Shown in pieces: positions 1 to 6,836 of a stretch of 9,504 nt of DNA. Every line of letters begins with the position of its first letter. Within the stretch, counting starts at the first letter, position 1. Source of the DNA: Lachnoclostridium sp. UBA6558. GTDB lineage: Bacteria; Bacillota; Clostridia; Lachnospirales; Lachnospiraceae. The stretch lies in assembly GCA_002434335.1 (NCBI GenBank), contig DJJW01000063.1:45994-55497 (forward strand), given 5' to 3'. The translations under genes were made by a program, and so were the position numbers. Below the pieces are notes generated by a model. The model ran no database searches. It had not been told where the DNA came from and saw only the letters and a program-made list of their open reading frames with translations.

Positions 1-1346
1 ATACAGAATTCATCTCCCGCTAACATAAGAGGTGTTCCCTGACATAAAAGCAGCAGAACAAAGGCATTTCTCATTTGCCTACGGCGAAGTGCAAGTACAT
101 TTTTACCGCCCTTTCCTTCTTTACCACAGTTCCAGCTGTAATTATAAGCCTGCCCATCCCTGTTATTCTCTCCGTTAGCTTCATTGTGCTTCCTGTCATA
201 GGAAAATACATCCCATAGAGTAAAACCATCATGGTTCGTCAGGTATTTGACAGTTCCTGCCTCCTCTGAAAGAGAAGTGAATTGCCCGGCAAAATCTTTT
301 ACCTGCTCTTCCTCTCCTCTTAGCAATCGTTTTGCCGTATTGCTGAAATTCTGATTACATTCACCGTAATTGATATAGGTTTTGTTTTTCTCAGGGGGAA
401 TCTTATAATCCCAGCCTTCTGATATTATCTTCGTTTTCCCCAATGAAGGATCTGAAGAAATAATCGATACCGGTACTGAACCATTTGATAGTCTGAAGCC
501 ATCAATGTGGTATTCTTTCACCCAGTACCTCAGACACTCTAAGACAACAATGGTATTGGTGCCGGGAGCGAAGTTCATATCAAGCATAACCTCAATACCG
601 TTTTTGTGGAGAGCCCTGACCATATATTTTAGTTCCTTATCCGGCTCCTCCTTATGAAAGGCATAGGCAGCCTTGGGTGCAAAATATATATTATCATCTG
701 TATATCCCCAATAGTTTATTTTCTCATAAATTCCTTTACGCTCCAGGGATTCTTCAAATTCATATACAGGCAGCAGCAGGCAGCAGTTAATACCCAGTTC
801 ATTTAGATAGGAAATCTTCTCTGTAATTCCATAGAAGGTACCGGGACAGCTTACCGTTGAACTTGCATCCATGGTAAAGCCACGAACATGGAGCTTGTAC
901 ATTATGGACTCCCGGAAAGTCCGTTCTAAGGGTTTGTCCCCTTCCCAATCAAAAGCAGAACAGCTTATACCACCAAACAGTTTCATTCTCTCAGCCTTTT
1001 TCTTTCCGAACTGTTCTCTTCCATAAAGCAGCGGTGCGCATGGATCTAAGAATTCTCCCCTTCTGCTTTCATAAAGGTAGCCCAGCTTCTTAAGCCAGTC
1101 TTCCTGATCCGGGAAGAACTTCTTAAACTGTTTTCGTTTAATAAATACAGAAAAAATATTACCACTTCTATACTCATTGGTTAACCGAAGGGAGAACAGC
1201 TGTTTTTCGGTAACTCTGTTGTACATATTCAATCTGCATTCCTTCTCATCAGGCAGATAAAGTGCAAAATTAATACCATCCTTCAATATCGTGACGCCCA
1301 GTCTTTCAGTCACTCCTGCTGCTGTACTCCCATCCTTCTCTTTCAT
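1..1346 (-). CDS. GH13 glycogen-debranching (GlgX/isoamylase)-like protein, probably non-catalytic; C-terminus outside window
   Basis: The frame is open for 448 codons from ATG at 1346 to the left edge, so the C-terminus is missing. The start is supported by GGGAGG at 1361-1356, nine bases upstream. Residues about 15-110 resemble the CBM48 beta-sandwich of debranching enzymes. The GH13 barrel follows: KLHVRGFT (151-158), PGTFYGITEKISYLNELGI (168-186) and NYWGY (211-215). Region I reads LDMNFAPG (255-262), region II DGFRLSNG (282-289), the acid/base region ISEGWD (308-313, Glu310), and region IV NHDGFT (371-376) followed by KHNEANGENNRDG (386-398). Family members have GFRxD in region II; here the nucleophile position is Ser287. 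The region I Asn-His is Ala-Pro, and the segment between regions I and II is about 45-50 residues shorter than in GlgX. Active relatives hydrolyse alpha-1,6 branches in glycogen. This one probably cannot, and may bind glycan or act as a regulatory partner. The family assignment is firm; the role is inferred. Confidence 0.9.
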   Translation of the reverse strand, partial: MKEKDGSTAAGVTERLGVTILKDGINFALYLPDEKECRLNMYNRVTEKQLFSLRLTNEYRSGNIFSVFIKRKQFKKFFPDQEDWLKKLGYLYESRRGEFLDPCAPLLYGREQFGKKKAERMKLFGGISCSAFDWEGDKPLERTFRESIMYKLHVRGFTMDASSTVSCPGTFYGITEKISYLNELGINCCLLLPVYEFEESLERKGIYEKINYWGYTDDNIYFAPKAAYAFHKEEPDKELKYMVRALHKNGIEVMLDMNFAPGTNTIVVLECLRYWVKEYHIDGFRLSNGSVPVSIISSDPSLGKTKIISEGWDYKIPPEKNKTYINYGECNQNFSNTAKRLLRGEEEQVKDFAGQFTSLSEEAGTVKYLTNHDGFTLWDVFSYDRKHNEANGENNRDGQAYNYSWNCGKEGKGGKNVLALRRRQMRNAFVLLLLCQGTPLMLAGDEFC

Positions 1347-1531
1347 CCTTTTAAACCTCCCAATACCATCTGCCCGCTTTCATTACTCTGTAATACTCTG
1401 ATTGTTCAAAAATCAAATCGATTTTACAATTTAAACTCAAGTATTCCCTTCCTAAAACAGGTACATTCTTCACAACTGTTTAAGTTTCAGCAATCCATGT
1501 AACACCTTCGATTTTCCCACTATTAAGCATA
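1347..1531 (-). other. Long untranslated leader of the GH13-like gene
   Basis: About 180 bases separate the predicted transcription start from the ATG. Apart from the ribosome binding site I see no clear hairpin, riboswitch or small ORF longer than a few codons. The length would allow post-transcriptional control, but nothing in the sequence demonstrates it. Confidence 0.4.
1356..1361 (-). promoter_or_regulatory. Ribosome binding site of the GH13-like gene
   Basis: Minus-strand GGGAGG, with nine bases to the ATG at 1346. It fixes the start of a gene whose other end lies outside the window. Confidence 0.8.
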
Positions 1532-1560
1532 ATTATAGCATTTTCCCTTAGCCAAATCAA
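1532..1560 (-). promoter_or_regulatory. Sigma-A-type promoter for the GH13-like gene
   Basis: On the minus strand, TTGATT (1560-1555) is followed by a 17-bp spacer and a perfect TATAAT (1537-1532). The -10 box is preceded by TGC, giving an extended TGN -10. Transcription would begin near 1525, leaving a leader of about 180 nt before the ATG at 1346. The promoter lies just beyond the terminator of the exporter operon, so the GH13-like gene appears to be its own transcription unit. No tight operator was recognised in the leader. Confidence 0.7.
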
Positions 1561-1638
1561 GCTTACCAAATTTTCCTTTGTGCAGCTTACTCCCCCCTTG
1601 CACAGATATGCAATGATTGATTAACTAGTATTCTTATC

Positions 1639-1694
1639 AAAAGGGCTGCCGGATGATAAGCAATAACTATTACTTATTATCCGGCAGCCCTTTT
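1639..1694 (-). terminator. Rho-independent terminator of the regulator-exporter operon
   Basis: The 22-base arms at 1639-1660 and 1673-1694 are complementary except for one position, which can form a G-U pair in RNA. The stem core is GGGCTGCCGG, with a 12-base loop. Reading the minus strand, the stem starts 21 bases after the stop of the second half-transporter and ends in TTTT. The outer pairs are A/T runs on both sides, so it could also stop plus-strand transcription. It separates the exporter operon from the GH13-like gene promoter. Confidence 0.9.
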
Positions 1695-1715
1695 CTATTA
1701 ATAATTACACTTTAT

Positions 1716-3509
1716 TTACACCTGGTAATTCACGGCCTGAGAACGGAACAGCTTGTAGTACATACTTTCTTCCTTCTCCATTAATTTTGAATGGCTGTCA
1801 AAGTCTGTTATATGGCCACCATCCAATACCAGCACCTTATCGCAGAATACACTGCTGGACATGCGGTGTGATATATATATTGCTGTCTTATCACCTACCA
1901 GCTGGTTAAAGTTCTCATAGATTTCGGCTTCTGCCAGCGGATCCAATGCACTGGTAGGTTCATCTAATATTATCAGTGAGGCATCTTTATAGAGTGCTCT
2001 TGCAATAGCAACCTTTTGGCTCTGACCGCCGGACATTTCTATGCCCTCCTGATCATATACTTTGCCAAATAAAGTGTCCATTCCCTTTGGAAGTTCTGCT
2101 ATTTTATCTTTTAATCCAACCTGATTCAGGAGCTCACTTACTTTATCACGATATTTCTTTCCATCTTCGCTTTCTTCTCCGCCTTTTACATTTTCAAAGA
2201 TAGAGAAAGCAAATAGCTTATAATCCTGAAATACAGCCGCTAATCCTTTCATATAACTGGAGAATTCATATTCGTAAATATCGTGTCCATTCACATAGAT
2301 AGTTCCGTTGGTGGGCTTGTAAAGTCTGCAAAGAAGTTTAACAATGGTTGATTTACCGGCACCATTTAAACCAACGATGGATATCTTCTCCCCTTTCTTA
2401 ATTTCAAAGGAAATATTCTTTAATACCATATTATCTGACTTTGGATAATGGAAGCTGACATTTTCAAAACGCAGGGATTCTACCTTCTCCTCAAAAGGCA
2501 GGCTGCCTTCTTTTTTCTCTTCGTCAGGCAGGGACATAAATTCCATAAAGGGCTGCAGGTAACCAAGCATCTGGATTACTGTCATAATGTTTTTACCAAG
2601 GTTTGTGGCTGCTGTGGTAAAATTGATAGCTGCAGATACATACATGGTAAAGGAACCAATGCCTATTCTTCCGCCAAGAGTGTCGGAAATAACTCGAATA
2701 CCTACATAACCATAAGCAATAGCAGCCTGAAGGTCGTTGATGATTCCGGTAAGTCCAAGGAATATACCCTGCTTCTTTTGATAGGTTTTGGACCAGTCAT
2801 AAATCTTTCCGTTAAATTCCATCACCCTGTCCGTCAGCATTTTATTCATGTCGTAAATACGTATATCCTTCTGTAACTTATCAACAAAGCACAGCTCCAT
2901 GTAATAGCCATATCTTCTGTTAATAGGAATAAGGTCCTGATAGAATTTTAACTGGTATTTCGAGAAGAAATTCTGCATAACAACCGCTATTGCGATAGTA
3001 ATTACCAGTAGCAGTACAAAAAGAGGACTTAGGGTGAACATAACTGCCAGAAGTCCAAGAATGGTCACCGTATTCTTAAGCACTTCGGTTACACTTCGTA
3101 TCATATTCTCCAGAGCGCTCATCGTACGGCAGGCAAACATAGCTCTTTCCTTTAAATCAAGATAATAAGGATCTTCCAGACAAGCAAATTCAACTTTCAT
3201 GATTTTATCAGCCATAGCCTGGTTGAGCTTCTCTTTCATGTAAATATTGCGAACTTCCAGAATACGTTTCATTAACTTATTCAAAAAGAAAAAGAGCACA
3301 TTTGACAATACAATTAACATTCCATATCGTATCAGGTTATCTTTATCTCTTCCGCCAACCAGCTCATCCACCAGAAATTTTGGAAGTATGACATTTATTA
3401 ATATCTGTCCTGTTTCCGTTAAAGACTGAAGCAATAGAAGAAAGATATAAGAAGGTGATATCTTAAAGCAAATGCTGATAAATTTCTTTAAGGTCTTAAA
3501 ATTATTCAC
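1716..3509 (-). CDS. ABC exporter half-transporter (TMD-NBD), second subunit of a heterodimer
   Basis: 597 residues, the usual length of a fused membrane-plus-ATPase half-exporter. The first 320 or so residues contain about six hydrophobic segments (for example near 20-42, 60-80, 145-185, 250-275 and 285-305). The ATPase domain has A-loop Tyr355, Walker A GLNGAGKST (380-388), Q-loop Gln428, signature MSGGQ (492-496), Walker B ending LDEP with Asp516 and catalytic Glu517, D-loop SALD (520-523) and His548. All residues for ATP hydrolysis are present. About four extra residues lie just before the signature, and SGGQSQK replaces the usual SGGQRQR. The start is GTG at 3509, with GGAGG at 3523-3519 nine bases upstream. 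It overlaps the upstream half-transporter by eight bases, implying coupled translation. Such pairs export drugs, lipids or peptides; the substrate here cannot be read from sequence. Confidence 0.95.
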   Translation of the reverse strand: MNNFKTLKKFISICFKISPSYIFLLLLQSLTETGQILINVILPKFLVDELVGGRDKDNLIRYGMLIVLSNVLFFFLNKLMKRILEVRNIYMKEKLNQAMADKIMKVEFACLEDPYYLDLKERAMFACRTMSALENMIRSVTEVLKNTVTILGLLAVMFTLSPLFVLLLVITIAIAVVMQNFFSKYQLKFYQDLIPINRRYGYYMELCFVDKLQKDIRIYDMNKMLTDRVMEFNGKIYDWSKTYQKKQGIFLGLTGIINDLQAAIAYGYVGIRVISDTLGGRIGIGSFTMYVSAAINFTTAATNLGKNIMTVIQMLGYLQPFMEFMSLPDEEKKEGSLPFEEKVESLRFENVSFHYPKSDNMVLKNISFEIKKGEKISIVGLNGAGKSTIVKLLCRLYKPTNGTIYVNGHDIYEYEFSSYMKGLAAVFQDYKLFAFSIFENVKGGEESEDGKKYRDKVSELLNQVGLKDKIAELPKGMDTLFGKVYDQEGIEMSGGQSQKVAIARALYKDASLIILDEPTSALDPLAEAEIYENFNQLVGDKTAIYISHRMSSSVFCDKVLVLDGGHITDFDSHSKLMEKEESMYYKLFRSQAVNYQV

Positions 3510-5325
3510 TTACAGCCACCTCCTCGTTGTAATATTTACCCTGAATCATAAACATATTATAATACTCGCCTTTTGCATTCATGAGCTCCTCATGGTTCCC
3601 ATATTCCTTAAGACCGTCACCATCAAAAAGAGCAATTTTATCGCAGAATTTTGTACTGGCTAAGCGGTGAGAAATATAAACTGCTGTTTTTCCTTTCACC
3701 AAGTCACTGAAATTCTCATAAATTTCGGCTTCTGCCAATGCATCCAGAGCTGCAGTAGGTTCATCCATAATAACCATTCTTGCATCCTTATACAGCGCTC
3801 TTGCAATGGCTAATTTTTGACTCTCACCACCGGAGAATTCAACACCGTCTTCTTCAATTACTTTTAACATTGTCTGTTCAATACCTTTTGGAAGGCTGTC
3901 AATTTTCTTTTTAAGCCCCACCTTTTCCAGCACCTTACGCACTCTGTCTTCGTTTCCGTCAAGGGAAGAACAGGAAATATTCTCTTTAATGGTATATGCC
4001 AGAACGTTTACATCCTGGAATACTGCTGAAAACATGGCATAAAGATCTTTTTTATTAAACTCGGAAATCGGAATACCATTTATTCTGATTTCACCCTCTG
4101 TTACCGGAAATAGCCCTGTCATCAACTTTACAAGAGTGGTTTTACCAGCTCCGTTAATACCTACAATAGCTAATTTTTCGCCTTTATTAATAATGAAATT
4201 CAGATGTTTAAAGATATACTTTTCTGTTCCGGGATAACAGAAACTTACATTGTCAAAGACAACCTCAAGAGTTTCTCCTTCTTTAAGCCTTTTAGTGCTT
4301 TCTGATTTTTCCTTCTGTTCTTTATCACCCATATCTGTATCAAGAAAAGTATAAAAGTCATGTACATACTGACCTTCATTTAGGATAAAGGTAAACTGTT
4401 CAGATACTTGATTAAGCATTACTGTTAGTGATGTTACTGCTGTCAAGTACATGGAAAAATCTGCGATAGGCATGCCATTTGCGGTTTTGTAGATTAAAAC
4501 TGCATAGGTAAGTCCGTTACTGATCAGGAAGGTCAGTACTTCCAATAAACCAAGAGAAAACTCTCTGTTCTTAATGCTTTTTTGAATCTTTAAAAAGCCC
4601 TTGATTTCCTTACTGTAATTCTCATTCACTCTGTCTTGAAAATGATATAGTCTGATATCCTTTCCATAACCAAAATCATGAGTGGTATTATAATAATACT
4701 GCATCCTTCTTTCTGCATGGGCAACATCTTCTTTTCTTCGGTAGTTATATTTATGAACACTTCTTCTTACCCAGATACCAATAGCAATATTAAACAAGAG
4801 TCCAAGCAAGATCCAAATATTCAGTCTGCCGATAACAATTAGTAATCCCACTGCAGTCAAAAGCACCGGCCCCATTTCAAATAATTTATGATATACCCCT
4901 TCCACTCCGTTATCATTAGAACTGTTAGCCTGTAAAGCTCTTTCATTCTTCTCAAAAAATTTAGCGTCCTCCATATGCTGATAATTAACACTTACCAACT
5001 TATCAAAGGTATCTCTTAAATAATCGAGTCTTAAATAGGTAATAGCTGAATAAGCAATGCGATTGGTGAAAGTACTTATAAACCCGAAGGCTGCCATTAA
5101 TCCTAAGAATATTAAGGCAATCTTAAGTATGCCGTCTATTGTACCGTCTCCTCCGGTTACTTCCGTCAAGAGATATTTAGGTAATAACACCCCAAAAAAA
5201 GGATAGATACCTCCTGCCAGAGTATATATTAAAAATTGAAAATAGAGTTTCTTATTTGTTGCAGTCACATTGGCTAACATTCTTCTTAGTGTGCTGCCAA
5301 TGGGATATTTTAAATTCTCCTCCAT
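3502..5325 (-). CDS. ABC exporter half-transporter (TMD-NBD), first subunit of a heterodimer
   Basis: 607 residues. The N-terminal membrane domain (about 1-325) has hydrophobic segments near 30-52, 66-86, 152-185, 257-280 and 288-305. The ATPase domain has A-loop Tyr364, Walker A GINGAGKTT (389-397), Q-loop Gln437, signature FSGGE (497-501), Walker B ending MDEP with Asp521 and catalytic Glu522, and His553. The signature departs from the consensus LSGGQ at both its first and last residues, whereas the partner has MSGGQ. The ATG at 5325 overlaps the regulator's stop by one base (TAATG), after a purine-rich GGGGAAGGG. Its C-terminal half closely matches the partner, including the long shared motif AEAEIYENF, so the pair probably arose by tandem duplication. 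The expected complex is a heterodimeric exporter in the cytoplasmic membrane. Substrate unknown. Confidence 0.95.
   Translation of the reverse strand: MEENLKYPIGSTLRRMLANVTATNKKLYFQFLIYTLAGGIYPFFGVLLPKYLLTEVTGGDGTIDGILKIALIFLGLMAAFGFISTFTNRIAYSAITYLRLDYLRDTFDKLVSVNYQHMEDAKFFEKNERALQANSSNDNGVEGVYHKLFEMGPVLLTAVGLLIVIGRLNIWILLGLLFNIAIGIWVRRSVHKYNYRRKEDVAHAERRMQYYYNTTHDFGYGKDIRLYHFQDRVNENYSKEIKGFLKIQKSIKNREFSLGLLEVLTFLISNGLTYAVLIYKTANGMPIADFSMYLTAVTSLTVMLNQVSEQFTFILNEGQYVHDFYTFLDTDMGDKEQKEKSESTKRLKEGETLEVVFDNVSFCYPGTEKYIFKHLNFIINKGEKLAIVGINGAGKTTLVKLMTGLFPVTEGEIRINGIPISEFNKKDLYAMFSAVFQDVNVLAYTIKENISCSSLDGNEDRVRKVLEKVGLKKKIDSLPKGIEQTMLKVIEEDGVEFSGGESQKLAIARALYKDARMVIMDEPTAALDALAEAEIYENFSDLVKGKTAVYISHRLASTKFCDKIALFDGDGLKEYGNHEELMNAKGEYYNMFMIQGKYYNEEVAVSE
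3519..3523 (-). promoter_or_regulatory. Ribosome binding site selecting a GTG start inside the upstream gene
   Basis: Minus-strand GGAGG lies within the last codons of the upstream half-transporter, nine bases before the GTG at 3509. It supports the non-ATG start and the eight-base gene overlap. Confidence 0.75.
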
Positions 5326-6431
5326 TACTGCCCTTCCCCTTTCCTGTCAATGTTTAAAGCTTCAAGCCCCAGCTGCTTCACTGCCTCACCTAATTCGGTG
5401 AATTTTTCAGGATGAATTTCATAGAATATTTTTTTGGCTTTCTCCACATCAACCGTTACACATACAAATCCCTCTTGCAGCAGCAGATTAATATGATGTG
5501 ATACAGTAGCCGGTGTTAGACCTAATACATCTGCGATTTCCTGAATATACATCTTCTTTCCTGACAACATATGGACTATTTTGAGCCTTGTAGCATCCCC
5601 TAAGGCTTTTAGGGCACTTAGAATCTTTGAATCACTTAACGCAACCTTCTTATGTGTGCTGTTAAGCCGAAAGACATAGATCCCTACATCTGCAGCAACA
5701 TCTTTCTCCGCCTCATCTCTCCAATCCACTGCGATCTGGTTATACGGAAGAATACAGGGTTGTACAACCATTCGGTTGCATTTACCAAATTTAATTAATC
5801 CTAACTCATCGAAATTAATTTCTAAAAATGATTTATCCTGTAAAGATACAACTGCTTCTTCAAATTCTTTTTCTACAATGGGATAAAACTTTTGCAGTAT
5901 TTTAATACCTTCTGTGATAAACTGCTGTGCTCTTGGTAATAACGTGTAGCGTTCAGAATATATTGTTATCATTTTCATCTTTACGCTGTCTTCTGTTTCC
6001 AAGTCCTTGAGAAACGCAATCAATTCAGATAAATTTCTTATCTTAACATCGCTGTATTCACCAATAACAGATTTTGCCCAGTCCTCAACTCCCTCCAGCA
6101 TGATGATATCCATTTCTTCTTTGGTCATATCAGTATGCAATTTCTTCTGACTGGTAAGATTGACCAATATAGGTCTTGCTCTGTTGTTTATTTCAAGAGC
6201 GGTGAACTCAAACAGCAGTTTAATATCAGGATAATCCTCCAGTATAGGCAGAACCCCTTCTAAAACTTTTTCTTTGTACTCATATACATTTTTTAATATT
6301 ACTGCAAACTCATTTGCTATCGGAGAATTACTTGTTTCTTTTTCACTGCTACTAAGAGTCTCCACAATCGTATTTACCAGTTCATAACCCCAGTTAGGTT
6401 CTGTGAGCAATTTATATTCTTTTATTTCCAT
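5325..6431 (-). CDS. ArsR-family winged-helix regulator with a large N-terminal domain
   Basis: 368 residues from ATG at 6431, which has GGGAGG eight bases upstream. A longer in-frame version from 6491 would have no such site and would begin at the edge of the palindromic operator, so it was not used. Residues about 268-340 are an ArsR-type winged helix: ALKALGDATRLKIVHMLS (273-290), then IQEIADVLGLTPATVSHHINLLLQEGFV, with the recognition helix near 306-320. Residues 1-260 are a mostly helical domain that I do not recognise by name. Classic ArsR proteins are only about 100 residues, so this domain probably senses the signal. The CxC metal site of ArsR/SmtB sensors is absent, and the only cysteines are 218, 226 and 324. 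It is first in an operon with the exporter pair, so it probably represses or activates that pair in response to the exported compound. Confidence 0.88.
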   Translation of the reverse strand: MEIKEYKLLTEPNWGYELVNTIVETLSSSEKETSNSPIANEFAVILKNVYEYKEKVLEGVLPILEDYPDIKLLFEFTALEINNRARPILVNLTSQKKLHTDMTKEEMDIIMLEGVEDWAKSVIGEYSDVKIRNLSELIAFLKDLETEDSVKMKMITIYSERYTLLPRAQQFITEGIKILQKFYPIVEKEFEEAVVSLQDKSFLEINFDELGLIKFGKCNRMVVQPCILPYNQIAVDWRDEAEKDVAADVGIYVFRLNSTHKKVALSDSKILSALKALGDATRLKIVHMLSGKKMYIQEIADVLGLTPATVSHHINLLLQEGFVCVTVDVEKAKKIFYEIHPEKFTELGEAVKQLGLEALNIDRKGEGQ

Positions 6432-6439
6432 TGTTTTTT

Positions 6440-6445
6440 CCTCCC
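6440..6445 (-). promoter_or_regulatory. Ribosome binding site that decides the regulator start
   Basis: Minus-strand GGGAGG, eight bases before the ATG at 6431. It favours the 368-residue protein over the 388-residue reading that starts at 6491. Confidence 0.8.
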
Positions 6446-6459
6446 ACGATGTTTTTACC

Positions 6460-6487
6460 AATTTATCACATCGAAAGACATCCGTCA
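6460..6487 (-). promoter_or_regulatory. Weak candidate promoter of the regulator-exporter operon
   Basis: Minus-strand TTGACG (6487-6482) is followed, after 16 bp, by TAAATT (6465-6460). The -35 matches five of six consensus bases and the -10 four of six. The inferred transcript would start only about 20 nt before the ATG, leaving just enough room for the ribosome binding site. The palindrome at 6492-6511 would lie immediately upstream of the -35. No better pair was found, although AT-rich DNA further upstream offers several poor ones. Confidence 0.3.
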
Positions 6488-6491
6488 ACAT

Positions 6492-6511
6492 TATTAGATA
6501 AATATCTAATA
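6492..6511. promoter_or_regulatory. Perfect inverted repeat, probable operator (site 1)
   Basis: TATTAGAT-N4-ATCTAATA with perfectly complementary 8-base arms and spacer AAAT. Its size and symmetry suit a dimeric winged-helix repressor. It lies 61 bases upstream of the regulator ATG, and an identical arm pair occurs at 6700-6719. The most likely binder is the regulator encoded at 5325-6431; this is inferred from position and repetition only. Confidence 0.7.
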
Positions 6512-6515
6512 TAAA

Positions 6516-6535
6516 TAGTAGGCATTCATCTAATA
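6516..6535. promoter_or_regulatory. Degenerate third operator-like site
   Basis: The right arm ATCTAATA (6528-6535) is perfect, while the left arm TAGTAGGC (6516-6523) matches five of eight bases. The spacing is the same N4. The centre is 24 bp from the centre of the perfect palindrome at 6492-6511. Confidence 0.4.
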
Positions 6536-6699
6536 TTTTATTATTTGGTATTTATTAATACCTTTATTTTATACCTTTTATTATTTGACAATGATGCTAC
6601 GTTTCTACCTTTCAGTTTATCTAGCGTAATAATTTCCACCAATAAATGATAATTAAAACTGTGTTATTGAATTTTATGGCTTATTTTAGAACGGATTAT

Positions 6700-6719
6700 T
6701 ATTAGATTATCATCTAATA
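6700..6719. promoter_or_regulatory. Perfect inverted repeat, second copy of the probable operator (site 2)
   Basis: TATTAGAT-N4-ATCTAATA with spacer TATC and the same arms as the site at 6492-6511. The two centres are 208 bp apart, close to 20 turns of B-DNA. No gene starts nearby on either strand, so it may be an upstream auxiliary operator for the regulator-exporter operon. Confidence 0.65.
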
Positions 6720-6780
6720 TGTTTGTTCTCCATTTATTAAATTTATAGTTAACCTGGTTCTGACGATAAATTGAAATAGC

Positions 6781-6836
6781 TTATTTGCAATACTTTAAAG
6801 ATATATTCCTATTAGCAATACCGTAAAGAAATATTC
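6781..6836. repeat. Two head-to-tail 28-bp direct repeats
   Basis: Copies at 6781-6808 and 6809-6836 abut exactly and agree at 23 of 28 positions. Both contain GCAATAC, TAAAGA and end in ATATTC. The repeat lies in the gene-free region between the two transporter operons. Its role is unknown; binding-site duplication or simple slippage are both possible. Confidence 0.6.

Noticed and set aside
1369..1382. cre-like (CcpA) half-motif TGAAAGCG in the leader of the GH13-like gene
   Set aside because: The second half departs from the consensus at two key positions, so catabolite control cannot be supported.
2448..2876. 142-codon open frame on the plus strand inside the half-transporter gene
   Set aside because: It lies entirely opposite a clear ABC exporter gene, has no recognisable domain and is a frame shadow. 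The same holds for the other plus-strand frames at 3247-3663, 8670-8942 and 9021-9215.
6432..6491. A 20-residue N-terminal extension of the ArsR-like regulator starting at 6491
   Set aside because: No ribosome binding site lies before 6491, and it would begin right beside the operator palindrome. GGGAGG before the ATG at 6431 is far better.
6585..6590. Perfect TTGACA on the plus strand
   Set aside because: No acceptable -10 box at 16-18 bp and no gene downstream on that strand.
6592..6630. Twelve-codon hydrophobic micro-ORF on the plus strand
   Set aside because: No ribosome binding site and no supporting context.
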